In this document: positions 35,296-43,750 of the stretch, piece by piece | Layout: every line of letters begins with the position of its first letter | How positions within the stretch are numbered: position 1 is the stretch's first letter | DNA from: Paenibacillus_AR mesotrionivorans | Lineage (GTDB): Bacteria > Bacillota > Bacilli > Paenibacillales > NBRC-103111 | Direction of reading: 5' to 3' | Assembly: GCF_046098205.1 (NCBI RefSeq) | Contig: NZ_JBJURJ010000008.1 | Coordinates: 265,945-329,944, forward strand | DNA length: 64,000 nucleotides | Translations under genes and position numbers: made by a program | Notes under the pieces: model-generated | Told to the model about the DNA's origin: nothing | The model's database searches: none | Seen by the model: the letters and a program-made list of their open reading frames with translations, nothing else

Positions 35296-36396
35296 TTACC
35301 GCAAACAATCAGACAGAGCCGGCAGGTTCAGCTCCCGGATGCCCTCAGCCACCAGCCCGGCGATGGCCAAGGCTCCCTTCTCCGAGAAGTGGGTATTGTC
35401 CGTGGTGCCGTCCGGGAGCCCGGCATATTCCCCCGGTGCCGTCCACATAAACAGGACCTTGGAGGGTTCATCCCCCACCTGCTCCAGCAGCGCTCTGCTT
35501 TTGGCCGCCAGATTAATGTAAGGCACCTCCAGCTCACGGGCCAGCTCCTCCATAGCGGGGATATAATCGCCGTGGGTATCCTTGATGGTGCCGTCCTCCT
35601 CGAAGAACCGCCGCTGCATGGCGGAAACCAGTACAGGCAGCGCCCCGCGCTCCCGGGCACCCTCAATGTAACGGGTCAAAAACTCCTTATACGTGGAATA
35701 GGCTTCCGTTCCGCGTTCATCTTCCTTCTCATCGTTGTGGGCAAATTGGATTACCAGCACATCCCCGGCTTTGATCAGCTTCCAAATCCGGTTCAGACGG
35801 TCTTCCACGATGAAGCTCCTGGAGCTGCGGCCGGAGCGGGCATGGTTGTCCACCGCAATATTGGCGTTCAGGAACTTGCCGATAGCTTGGCCCCATCCGG
35901 TATACGGATATCCTGCCGATGGCTGGTCCGTCACCGTGGAGTCCCCGGCCAGGAACAAGGTAGGCAGCATGGGTGCATGAACGATCTCAATGGTTTCCAC
36001 CCGTACTCCCTCTGCGTCCCAGGCTAACTTCAGTTGTCCGTCGCATACATGCATGGCAAACTCCTCACGGATACTTTCCCCAGCTCCGGCAGGAGCGTGG
36101 TCCAGCACAATGCGGCCGCGCCCTTCCTTCACAGTCAAGGCCGCCCCTTCAGCCAAACCCGTATAGGACACCCCAACGGTATAATTGCCTTTGGGCACAT
36201 TCACCAGGAAGGACGGCTTCATCGGCACAAAATAATCCCCCGGCCAGGAGTCCATCAGGTCTTCATAACGGGAAAACGCTGGCGGCATGGAAAAGCCATA
36301 CCCTGTATTCCAACTGAAGCCGGTCTCCTGCTCCAGTACAATCCAATCCTCTCCCCGGTTCTCCGGGCTAAAAGTAAAGCGGTAACTCAGACTCAA
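35296..36396 (-). CDS. SGNH-type rhamnogalacturonan acetylesterase (CE12-like)
   Basis: About 366 residues. An N-terminal beta-sandwich domain (about 1-140, FSPENRGEDWIVLEQETGFS, GYGF) precedes an SGNH esterase domain. Block I is LAGDSTVTD with the nucleophile near S152, the Gly/Asn blocks are DNHARSGRSS and QFAHNDEK, and the Asp-His pair is in TTDNTHFSEKG. This layout matches CE12 proteins such as Bacillus YxiM, which remove acetyl groups from rhamnogalacturonan. There is no signal peptide, so it probably acts on imported oligosaccharides. The TTG at 36396 (AAAGGG upstream) begins the conserved SLSYRFTF; an upstream start at 36453 is possible. It is divergent from an AEC transporter. Confidence 0.82.
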   Translation of the reverse strand: MSLSYRFTFSPENRGEDWIVLEQETGFSWNTGYGFSMPPAFSRYEDLMDSWPGDYFVPMKPSFLVNVPKGNYTVGVSYTGLAEGAALTVKEGRGRIVLDHAPAGAGESIREEFAMHVCDGQLKLAWDAEGVRVETIEIVHAPMLPTLFLAGDSTVTDQPSAGYPYTGWGQAIGKFLNANIAVDNHARSGRSSRSFIVEDRLNRIWKLIKAGDVLVIQFAHNDEKEDERGTEAYSTYKEFLTRYIEGARERGALPVLVSAMQRRFFEEDGTIKDTHGDYIPAMEELARELEVPYINLAAKSRALLEQVGDEPSKVLFMWTAPGEYAGLPDGTTDNTHFSEKGALAIAGLVAEGIRELNLPALSDCLR

Positions 36397-36516
36397 ACCC
36401 AACACCCTTTCGCTTATATTAATGAACAAACGGAGATGAACAAATGCGTTCAAAACCTTACGCTTTTAGAATATCCTGATCCATCCCCGATGTCCATGGC
36501 GAAATCGCGTCAATCG

Positions 36517-36532
36517 TCACCGGTTCCGGTGA
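36517..36532. promoter_or_regulatory. Palindrome in divergent region
   Basis: TCACCGG-TT-CCGGTGA forms 7-bp perfect arms midway between the CE12-like gene and the AEC transporter gene. It could be an operator for either direction. No other copy was noticed in the window. Confidence 0.35.
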
Positions 36533-36658
36533 TCAGGTTCTTTCTCCGTCTCCCCCTCCATACCAGCTATAAAGGCAATAGGTTATGGGTCTTGGACGGG
36601 GCAGCTTTCTTTTGTTATCTTGAAAAGAGTGCCAGTAAGAGAGGAGCTGCCGTTTGTC

Positions 36659-37585
36659 ATGTTCGCCGCCGTATTCAGCACGATGTTTCAGGTGATTGTC
36701 CCCATCTCCATCCCCGTTATAGCCGGAGCCCTGCTCCGCAGGTTCACTCAGCTGGATGTGAAGCCTTTATTGACCCTTTATCTGTATTTCCTGAGCCCTG
36801 CCATTATCTTCGATACCTTGTCCAAGGCGTCCATCAGCTCCAGCGATATTTACCAGACCTTAGGCTTTTGCCTGCTGAATCTGCTTCTGCTGTGGGCCTG
36901 CGCCCAACTGCTCAGCCGTGCGCTTAAGCTGCCTCAGCCCGAAACGGCAGGCCTGACGCTGATGTCCACCTTCACCAACAGTGTGAATTACGGTCTTCCG
37001 CTGGTGCTGCTGGCCTTCGGCCAGGCGGGTCTGGACCACGCCTCCGTTTATGTCATCACCCAGATGGTTATTGTGAACACAGTCGGGATCTATTTTGCCG
37101 CGCGCTCCCACTTTTCCTTCCGCAATGCGCTGGTGTCCATCTTCCGCCTGCCCGCCATCTATGCCGCCGCTCTGGCTATCCTGCTCCGGACCACAGGCCT
37201 GCATCTGCCTGAAGGGGTGGATAAGGGAATCACCATGGTGGCTGGCGCTTATTCTCCGGTAGTGCTGGCCATCCTCGGCGCGCAGATGGTGCGGGTGGCC
37301 GGAGTGAAACTGGAGCCCCATGCCAACAAAACCTTCCTGGCGGGTATGGCCGTCCGTTTGCTGCTGTCCCCTCTGATTGCTGCGGCCGGATTATGGGTCC
37401 TGCGTGTGGAAGGAACCCTGTTCTCCGTGCTGCTGGTTCTTGCCTCCATGCCTGCCGCCGTAAATGCGACGGTTCTGGCAGAGAGATACGGCGCTGCGCC
37501 GCAAATTGTGTCCAAATGTATTCTGTGGACCACCTTGGCTTCCTTTTTGGTTTTGCCCATCCTGCTGGCTCTGGCACCGGGATAA
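36659..37585 (+). CDS. AEC-family (auxin efflux carrier-like) transporter
   Basis: A 308-residue membrane protein with about ten helices in two inverted halves. Typical features are the opening IPVIAGALLRRF, the middle TFTNSVNYGLPLVLLAFG (about 103-120, the conserved Asn-Gly region of the family) and ASMPAAVNATVLAERYG in the second half. Bacterial members export small organic acids or amino-acid derivatives; the substrate here is unknown. The ATG at 36659 begins the conserved part, with AGAGGAG 12 bases before; the reading from 36620 adds a charged, unlikely N-terminus. Confidence 0.85.
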   Translation: MFAAVFSTMFQVIVPISIPVIAGALLRRFTQLDVKPLLTLYLYFLSPAIIFDTLSKASISSSDIYQTLGFCLLNLLLLWACAQLLSRALKLPQPETAGLTLMSTFTNSVNYGLPLVLLAFGQAGLDHASVYVITQMVIVNTVGIYFAARSHFSFRNALVSIFRLPAIYAAALAILLRTTGLHLPEGVDKGITMVAGAYSPVVLAILGAQMVRVAGVKLEPHANKTFLAGMAVRLLLSPLIAAAGLWVLRVEGTLFSVLLVLASMPAAVNATVLAERYGAAPQIVSKCILWTTLASFLVLPILLALAPG

Positions 37586-37650
37586 CATTTTCCTCAAAAA
37601 AACCGGAAAAAGCCATGTAGGATTTGGTAAAATGGGAAGGAAAGAGGTGA

Positions 37651-38076
37651 ATGGCTGTGGCAACAAGCATATTCGATGTGAAGGCTCAAATGCCCGACGA
37701 TGGCAGTATCGCGTCTGTTCTGGGACAGGCTAAACCCGCCTGGGACAGTGTGGAGGACATACTGAAGGAGACTTGCGGGGAGATTGCGAAGGAATGGAAA
37801 TTTTACAGTAAAAAATCCGGATGGTGCCTAGTTTACAAACACAAAGGAAAAACCCTGCTCTACACCCTTCCATGCCGGGAGTACTTCAAGGTTTGGTTTG
37901 TATTGGGCGCGGTGGCCTTGGAAGCCGCCAAACAAGCCCCGCTGCCGGAGCCTGTGCTGGAGGCGGTCCGCACCGCCATAACGTATGCAGAAGGCACCTC
38001 ATTTGGTGTGGATGTACACGCAATGAAGGATTTAGATGCGGTGAAGCTGCTTTTGTCCATCAAAATGGAAGGGTAA
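37651..38076 (+). CDS. DUF3788-family protein
   Basis: A 141-residue cytoplasmic protein. The segments EWKFYSKKSGWCLVYKHKGKT, LYTLPCREYFKVWFVLGAVA and YAEGTSFGVDV follow the pattern I know from DUF3788 (W-F-Y-S-K-K-x-G-W, then a hydrophobic strand and a YxEG motif). GGAAAGAGGTGA directly precedes the ATG. It follows the AEC transporter by about 65 bp in the same direction, possibly co-transcribed. The function is unknown. Confidence 0.7.
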   Translation: MAVATSIFDVKAQMPDDGSIASVLGQAKPAWDSVEDILKETCGEIAKEWKFYSKKSGWCLVYKHKGKTLLYTLPCREYFKVWFVLGAVALEAAKQAPLPEPVLEAVRTAITYAEGTSFGVDVHAMKDLDAVKLLLSIKMEG

Positions 38077-38109
38077 GCAATCCTGTATAAGGCCGCAAGC
38101 TCCGGACTG

Positions 38110-38607
38110 CTATGGAAGCTGCCTGTTCAAGGTTGGCGTTTGTTCTTCTTCGGCAAGGGTGCTCTGGAAGGAATGGCGGATCACATCGCCGCGGCTGATA
38201 ATCCCCACCAGAACTCCGTTTTTCTCCACCGGCACCTTCTTGATCTGCCTCTTGCCAAGTAAGGAAGCGATGTCCTCCACCTCTTCGTCCCAATCCACCT
38301 TGTACACCTTTTTTTGGGCGATGACCATCACATTCAGACCGAGAATACGCTTGATCCGATCCTCATATTCATCCTGATCTCCCCTGAATACCATGCTGAA
38401 AAACAAGGAACCCACCACCTGGTCCTCCTGGCGCCCTACATACCGGAGTATATCCCCGTCGCTGATATAAGCGACGATTTCATTGCGCTCATTAACTACG
38501 GGAAGGCCGCTGATGCGGTACTTGATGAACTTCTCGATCACCGCCCGGACAGAGTCCGTTTCCTTTACCTTATAAGCGGGGTTGACCATAATTTCATGGG
38601 CCTTCAT
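38110..38607 (-). CDS. Tandem CBS-domain protein
   Basis: A 165-residue protein made of two CBS domains (about 1-58 with RISGLPVVNERNEIVAYISD, and about 85-150 with QIKKVPVEKNGVLVGIISRG). Such pairs bind adenine nucleotides and sense energy state or act as regulatory subunits. The central region (FFSMVFRGDQDEYEDRIKRI) has the spacing often seen in stress-related CBS proteins. The ATG at 38607 follows GGAGG; the longer reading begins with a poor GTG. No effector domain is attached. Confidence 0.85.
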   Translation of the reverse strand: MKAHEIMVNPAYKVKETDSVRAVIEKFIKYRISGLPVVNERNEIVAYISDGDILRYVGRQEDQVVGSLFFSMVFRGDQDEYEDRIKRILGLNVMVIAQKKVYKVDWDEEVEDIASLLGKRQIKKVPVEKNGVLVGIISRGDVIRHSFQSTLAEEEQTPTLNRQLP

Positions 38608-38723
38608 TTCCCATTCCTCCACGAATGTAATCTATATTTGTATTATACAACTATACCCCCGACTGTCAACGGACATCTATGGAATCCGGCCTCTTTGTCC
38701 GAAAATCCTACCATCAACAGAAA

Positions 38724-38753
38724 AACAGCCTGGACATAAGTCTCCAGGCTGTT
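38724..38753 (-). terminator. Rho-independent terminator after the DHA2 transporter gene
   Basis: An 11-bp perfect stem (AACAGCCTGGA / TCCAGGCTGTT) with an 8-base loop leads on the minus strand into TTTTT-rich sequence. It lies 24 bp after the transporter stop. Confidence 0.85.
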
Positions 38754-38776
38754 AAAGCTGCCGATCCTATTAAATA

Positions 38777-40405
38777 TTAATGAATGGACACCGGCTCCTG
38801 CTGAACCGCACGCTCTGCCTCCGGCATTTTGTTGGAGGTGCGCAGCGGGATTTCGCGGATGAAGAAGGTCAGAACCAGCGCCAGCACCAGGAGGGCCGTA
38901 CCCGACAGGAAAACGGTGGTCAGCGCGGAACTGAGGGAGTCCTTAAGCATATCGACCATATGCTGGATAACAGGCTGGATATCCGCCGGCAGAGAAGCCA
39001 TCAGCTCCTTCAGCTTGGGCTGGTCGAGAAGCGCCTGAGGACCTTGGAGATCCTTCAGCGATGCGGCCAGCTTCGGATTGGCGCTTGCCAGATTGGCGAT
39101 ATTGGCCGTTCCGGAAGAACCGGTTGCAGCCGCCGCGCTTTGCATGTGGTTCTTCAGGGACGTGGTCATAATGGTGCCCATGACGGCAACGCCGATGGTC
39201 CCGCCCATGTTCCGGAACAGCTGCGAGGAAGCGGTGGCGACCCCCAGCTCATTCGGCTTGACGGCATTTTGCACAGTCAGGGAGAAAACCGGCATGCCCA
39301 GACCCAAACCGGCTCCGAACACGATCATGGCGATAACCGCCATCCATACGGAGTCCATGTACGCCATAATCAGCATGCCTGCTACCATGATGGGGAAACC
39401 TAGGACGGCAAACTTCTTGTATTTGCCCGTTTTAGTGATCATCCGACCGGTCATGGCGCTGACGAATACCATAGCCAGAGACATAGGCATGGTCACATAA
39501 CCCGAATAGGTAGGCGATATGCCTTCTACACCCTGCACGAAAAACGGCAGATAAATCAGCGCGCCCATCATACCGGCGTTCATAATAAAGCCGATCACAT
39601 TAGACAGGGTAACGATGTCATTACGGAACAGGGACAGCGGCAGCACCGGACTTTTGGCCCGCATTTCCACCAGAATGAAGATGAGCAGGAAAACAGCCGC
39701 AGCTGCGAACAATCCGATGGTTTGCGCAGAACCCCATGCATACTTGGTGCCAGCCCAGGAGAAGCCCAGCAGAAGCGGGACAATGGTCAAGGTCAGGAAA
39801 AGCGAACCCCAATAATCGATGCTCTCCGATTCCTTGCGGGGAACCTTCGGGAACAGAGCCAGAATCATGATGAAGGCCACAATTCCCAGGGGCAGGAAGA
39901 TCCAGAACAGCCATTTCCACGGCATGTTATCCACCAGCCAGCCGCCCAAGGTAGGGCCAAGCACACTGGAGAAGCCGAATACGGCCATCATTACACCGGT
40001 CCACTTGCCTCTTTCACGCGGGGAGAACAAGTCGCCCACCGCTGTGAAGGCTGACGACATGATGATACCGGCGCCTATACCCTGGATACCGCGGTACGTA
40101 ATCAACTGGAAGATATCCTTGGAAAATCCGCTTAAGAATGCACCGATCATAAAAAATACGATACCTGACAGAATAAATGGCTTACGCCCGTAAATATCCG
40201 ACAGCTTGCCGACCAGTACGGTGGCAATGGTAGAGGTCAGCATGTAGATGGTAATGACCCACGTGTAATATTCCATGCCGCCCAGAATGGCAATGATCCG
40301 GGGCATGGCGGTACTGACTATAGTCTGGTTGATGGCGGAAAAAAACATGGCGCCGATTATGGCGATCATGATAGATAATTTCCGTTTGTGTGAAAGTTCT
40401 TCCAT
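38777..40405 (-). CDS. DHA2-family MFS multidrug transporter (14-helix type)
   Basis: A 542-residue proton-driven exporter. Motif A is GKLSDIYGRKPF (about 66-77), motif C-like GFSSVLGPTLGGWLVD (about 148), and the first helix has the DHA2-typical SAINQTIVSTAMPRI. About 14 helices are visible, with a soluble insert near residues 435-490 (Ala/Ser-rich and LPADIQPVIQHM), as in QacA/EmrB/LfrA-like pumps. AAAGGAG precedes the ATG. It follows a MarR-type gene by 39 bp in the same transcript, the usual arrangement for drug-inducible efflux. Confidence 0.92.
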   Translation of the reverse strand: MEELSHKRKLSIMIAIIGAMFFSAINQTIVSTAMPRIIAILGGMEYYTWVITIYMLTSTIATVLVGKLSDIYGRKPFILSGIVFFMIGAFLSGFSKDIFQLITYRGIQGIGAGIIMSSAFTAVGDLFSPRERGKWTGVMMAVFGFSSVLGPTLGGWLVDNMPWKWLFWIFLPLGIVAFIMILALFPKVPRKESESIDYWGSLFLTLTIVPLLLGFSWAGTKYAWGSAQTIGLFAAAAVFLLIFILVEMRAKSPVLPLSLFRNDIVTLSNVIGFIMNAGMMGALIYLPFFVQGVEGISPTYSGYVTMPMSLAMVFVSAMTGRMITKTGKYKKFAVLGFPIMVAGMLIMAYMDSVWMAVIAMIVFGAGLGLGMPVFSLTVQNAVKPNELGVATASSQLFRNMGGTIGVAVMGTIMTTSLKNHMQSAAAATGSSGTANIANLASANPKLAASLKDLQGPQALLDQPKLKELMASLPADIQPVIQHMVDMLKDSLSSALTTVFLSGTALLVLALVLTFFIREIPLRTSNKMPEAERAVQQEPVSIH

Positions 40406-40444
40406 TCGTCTCTTCTCCTTTAATTGGTCTTTCTTACTAAGCCC

Positions 40445-40879
40445 CTATTCTTTGTCTGGGGGGGCCAGCTTTTCCAGCAGTCCGGTGAGGACGATTCTTT
40501 CCTCTGGCGTGAGCCGTGAAAAATAGTCATGGATAAGCTCATTCCGGATGGAAACGGCCTGCGCAAGCATTTCCTCCCCGGAAGCGGTGAGCTCCACCAG
40601 GATAGATCTTCGGTCAGCGGGATCATCCCGGCGTACCACGTAGCCCGCACGTTCCATGCGGTCGATCATCACTGTCACGGCGCTGGGCTTCACCTCCACT
40701 TTGTCGGCGATGTCGCTAAGCTTGCATTTTCCCTTCCGCTTGACATAGAAGAGCACATACATCTGCGGCGCGGTAATGGAAGGGCCCATCCGCTGCAGGA
40801 GCTGGCATTCGAAGTTGCGGCGGAATCGCAGATTCGCCGTATGGAACCGCTCAATGAGGTCATCGGAATCCTGTGACAT
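40445..40879 (-). CDS. MarR-family repressor of the efflux operon
   Basis: A 144-residue winged-helix regulator. The recognition region is KCKLSDIADKVEVKPSAVTV and the wing RRDDPADRRSILVELT is typical MarR. It is the first gene of a two-gene operon with the DHA2 pump, so it probably represses its own promoter and is released by a drug-like ligand. An inverted repeat (ATTTAAA-CAA-TTTAAAT) 24 bp upstream is the likely operator. Confidence 0.9.
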   Translation of the reverse strand: MSQDSDDLIERFHTANLRFRRNFECQLLQRMGPSITAPQMYVLFYVKRKGKCKLSDIADKVEVKPSAVTVMIDRMERAGYVVRRDDPADRRSILVELTASGEEMLAQAVSIRNELIHDYFSRLTPEERIVLTGLLEKLAPPDKE

Positions 40880-40902
40880 TCGTCGTGGTCTCCCTGCTTT
40901 TT

Positions 40903-40919
40903 ATTTAAACAATTTAAAT
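40903..40919 (-). promoter_or_regulatory. Putative MarR operator
   Basis: Seven-base perfect arms ATTTAAA and TTTAAAT surround CAA, 24-40 bp before the marR start. Size and symmetry fit a MarR dimer site and would overlap the promoter. The binding is inferred. Confidence 0.6.
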
Positions 40920-41065
40920 ATTAACCAGTTTCACTAATGTCGTCAAGTCTTATTCGGGAGTGTTTGTACACCTATTATTGACATAGCAGCTTATGATAGA
41001 GCTCCGTTCACGGTTGAAAATAATGGTGGGAAGCGGGTGCTGGCTGGATTCGTAGGAGGACTGGA

Positions 41066-41483
41066 TAGCGGAAGGCATACTTACGTTATATCGCCACATG
41101 GCGGGGCAAATGGGAAAGAGCGGAAGGGTTTCTTCCGCTCTTCTTCCTTTGAAGGGTGTAAACGGCCCTGTTAGCTCGCAATAAGGGAAAATCCGCTTCC
41201 CTTATCCGGCCCCAATGGGGGGCCCCGCACTATTAGCGGAAGGTTACATTCCGCTATCCGTCGCTCCTCTGCCTGAGCGGCCCTAAGGACAAGAATAACG
41301 GAAGCCCGTTTCCGCTAATCCCGCCGCGCGGCCCAATCAAGCAGCAATAGCGGAAGCATTGTTCCGCTATTGCCAGCACCAATGGCAGCCTCCGGGTCCA
41401 TAGGCCCGGATAACGGAAAACGGCTTCCGCTAACCATCCCGGATGCCACGCTGCAGCCCTCTTAGCGGAAATTCCCTTCCGCA
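41066..41483. repeat. Palindromic repeat cluster D (TARCGGAA...TTCCGYTA)
   Basis: About eight hairpins lie in 420 bp between the two marR loci, for example at 41118-41140, 41181-41205 (variant ATAAGGGAA), 41234-41256, 41296-41317, 41345-41372, 41411-41432 and 41463-41483. Each has TAGCGGAA or TAACGGAA, a short loop and the matching TTCCGCTA. It is the same family as cluster A. The 41118-41140 unit is GC-rich and T-followed and might terminate transcription. No gene is seen in 40880-41628. Confidence 0.75.
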
Positions 41484-41628
41484 AAATCCCCTTCCGACGC
41501 CTCTTTTCCAACAATCAGCAAGCTCCACCGGCCATCCCACCTGCTCCCCTACACCCTATTGTGTTTTCAAACCCCTGCACCTATGTTAATCTTGACATAA
41601 GCATACGCTACCAACGGAGGTCCTTACG

Positions 41629-42090
41629 ATGAACCAACAATCCCTGGAGGGTGTGGAGCTGGAGCTGGCTCTGCTGATCCGCCGACTCACCTCCATGATT
41701 TCCTATCAGAAGGTAGGCAGTCTGGACCGGGCCGCTTACCTGCTGCTTACCCAGATTTCTCTGGGCGGAGCCTGCAGCATCAAAACCCTGTCCCATACCT
41801 TTCACCTGGACATCTCCACCGTCAGCCGCCAGGTTTCCGCCCTGGAGCAAAAGGGTTATGTGCGCCGCGTCCCCGATGAGCTGGACGGACGGGCTTTTAT
41901 CCTCAGCATTACCGAGCTGGGGGAGCAGCTCCTGACGGATGACAAGGCCAACCGGATGGCCAAGCTTGGCCATGTGCTGGATAACTGGACCGATGCGGAG
42001 ATGCAGCAGTTCGGCGAGCTGCTCCAGAAATTCAACCACAGTGTGGTGGAAGCCGAATATATGGAAAAAGTGCCCCAGCATGATAGCTGA
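41629..42090 (+). CDS. MarR-family transcriptional regulator
   Basis: A 153-residue winged-helix protein. The helix-turn-helix is seen as SIKTLSHTFHLDISTVSRQV (about 64-83) and the wing as RRVPDELDGRAFILSIT. CGGAGGT precedes the ATG. It stands alone with its own terminator, whose stem begins inside the last codons. The target is unknown; no transporter gene lies beside it in the same direction. Confidence 0.88.
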   Translation: MNQQSLEGVELELALLIRRLTSMISYQKVGSLDRAAYLLLTQISLGGACSIKTLSHTFHLDISTVSRQVSALEQKGYVRRVPDELDGRAFILSITELGEQLLTDDKANRMAKLGHVLDNWTDAEMQQFGELLQKFNHSVVEAEYMEKVPQHDS

Positions 42091-42103
42091 GGCACTTCTT
42101 TTT
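42068..42103 (+). terminator. Rho-independent terminator overlapping the marR stop
   Basis: Arms AAGTGCC (42068-42074) and GGCACTT (42091-42097), extended by an inner CAGC/GCTG pair, are followed by CTTTTTCT. The stop codon is inside the hairpin. Confidence 0.75.
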
Positions 42104-42116
42104 CTAGACGGTCACT

Positions 42117-42989
42117 CTACGAATGCAGCAGCTTCTGCCGCTCCCGGTACTCCGTGGGAGTGCAGCGAAACACCTTTTTAAACTGGCGGGCGTAATAATT
42201 CTGGTCGGAAAAGCCGCTCTCCATGGCCGCCTGCTGTACGGAAACCGCATCGTCCCGAAGAAGCGTGCAGGAATAATCCAGCCTGCGGCGGATGATATAG
42301 TCGATGGGCGTGGTCTGGTAATTCCGCGCGAACACGCGGCAGAACTGCCTCTTCGACAGATACGCCGCCTCCGCCAGCTGGTCCAGCGTAATCGGCTCCA
42401 GGAAATGCTCCTCAATGAACGTCACCGCCTCGCCGATCCGCAGGGCCTTATTCTCCTCCCCGCCGCTGTTGGCGGAATAATACCGGGACAAGGTGGCCAC
42501 CAGCGCCGAAAAACAGGTCCGGATCATCAGCCGGTACCCCTCCTCCTTCCGCTCCGCCTCCTCCAGAATGGAATCCAGCATCCCCGATACCTTCGCCAGC
42601 TGCTCCGGCTCCAGAGTCAGCATGCCCTTGAAATTCATTTCCTTCCGATAAAACGGCTCGATATAAAACAGCGCCTGGAAACCCGGCAGGCATTTCAGCT
42701 CCGACAGCTGGAGCAGCTGGTCCCGGTGGAACATGACGTTAACGTACTGGATATTGTTCACATCCCGGTAACCGTGGGCCACATCCTCGTGGATCAGAAA
42801 CACCTGCCCGGCTGAAACCGGGTACTCCCTTCCTTCAATCACATGGACGGCGCTTCCCTCCAGAATCACCACCAGCTCGGAAAAATCATGGCTATGCACA
42901 AAGTAGTCATGGGTTAACGGGCATTTTTGGATGCGGAAAATAAACCCCGGATCCAGATCCATATCCCTATAATAAATTTTTTTGGTCAT
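42117..42989 (-). CDS. AraC-family regulator of the second glycan locus
   Basis: A 290-residue regulator with an N-terminal cupin domain (HSHDFSELVVILEGSAVHVI, PVSAGQVFLIHEDVAHGY, about 30-75) and a C-terminal double helix-turn-helix (ITLDQLAEAAYLSKRQFCRV, and GFSDQNYYARQFKKVF near 255). It resembles RhaS/RhaR-type sensors. It is divergent, with 105 bp between, from the 43095-50745 genes and probably controls them. The ribosome site is weak (ATAATGAC). The inducer is not readable; rhamnose or a galacturonan-derived sugar is a guess from the CE12-like gene 6 kb away. Confidence 0.88.
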   Translation of the reverse strand: MTKKIYYRDMDLDPGFIFRIQKCPLTHDYFVHSHDFSELVVILEGSAVHVIEGREYPVSAGQVFLIHEDVAHGYRDVNNIQYVNVMFHRDQLLQLSELKCLPGFQALFYIEPFYRKEMNFKGMLTLEPEQLAKVSGMLDSILEEAERKEEGYRLMIRTCFSALVATLSRYYSANSGGEENKALRIGEAVTFIEEHFLEPITLDQLAEAAYLSKRQFCRVFARNYQTTPIDYIIRRRLDYSCTLLRDDAVSVQQAAMESGFSDQNYYARQFKKVFRCTPTEYRERQKLLHS

Positions 42990-43094
42990 GTCATTATTAT
43001 GCTAAACAAAGACCGGATCGTCAAGGCGCCCGCCTCCCGCATGGCTTACCATAGAAGAGAAGACATAAAGCTTGTTTCATAGGAGGTGCATAGA

Positions 43095-43745
43095 ATGAAG
43101 CGCTGTCAATTCAGAGCTCAGATGAAGACAGAAGCCGACATAAAGTCATTTTTGGAGCAAAATCAACCCTCCCTTCAGGAGCGGATGACCGGAAACGGGG
43201 TTAGCCGCCTCAGTCTTTTCCAATGGGACAGCCAGCTGTTTGTATATTATGAATGCCCCGGCGAGGGTCCGGCTGCAGATCCCCATATGCTGCTCCCGGG
43301 TGCTCCGGAAGTGCTGCGGGTTTGGCCCGGTGGTGCTGAGGATCGACGTTGGGCGCCGATGGCGGATATTTTCCACTATCAGGCACCTGTGGAGGAATTG
43401 CCCTGGCGGACTGCCCAAGGGAGCGGCACACCTTACGGAAGATTGGCCCGGCTTGAGCCGGACAAGATCGCCAGCTATATTTTTTACCACTACCAATACC
43501 AGGAGGAAAAACCTGGCGACGGCTGCAAATACGGCATCATTTCCCTGCATGAGGACCTGATGTTCTTTTATTCGGAAAAGCCTTATCTAGTGGAAAAAGC
43601 GCCTTACCGCGGCAAACTTACCACCTCCAATACGCCAACCGACTGGGGAGCCGTTATGGACCCCCACTTCGTCAAATGGCCCGACTCCCGCCCCTGGCTG
43701 GACATCCCGCTGGTTCTCCATGCGGAAATTGAACAAGGAAGGTGA
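43095..43745 (+). CDS. Unknown protein heading the GH2/GH94 gene set
   Basis: A 216-residue cytoplasmic protein that I do not firmly recognise. Its first half (DIKSFLEQNQPSLQERMTGN, GVSRLSLFQWDSQLFVYYEC) recalls L-rhamnose mutarotase-type dimeric barrels (…SIF…LFAYLE), while the second half (KIASYIFYHYQYQEEKPGDG, LMFFYSEKPYLVEK) is unassigned. AGGAGGTG precedes the ATG. It lies five bases before the GH2-type gene, so the two are translated together and it probably helps process the same sugar. Mutarotase-like is only a suggestion. Confidence 0.6.
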   Translation: MKRCQFRAQMKTEADIKSFLEQNQPSLQERMTGNGVSRLSLFQWDSQLFVYYECPGEGPAADPHMLLPGAPEVLRVWPGGAEDRRWAPMADIFHYQAPVEELPWRTAQGSGTPYGRLARLEPDKIASYIFYHYQYQEEKPGDGCKYGIISLHEDLMFFYSEKPYLVEKAPYRGKLTTSNTPTDWGAVMDPHFVKWPDSRPWLDIPLVLHAEIEQGR

Positions 43746-43750
43746 CGATT

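Noticed and set aside
41254..41514. An 86-codon frame across repeat cluster D
   Set aside because: The frame is made of the hairpin repeats themselves and has no ribosome site.
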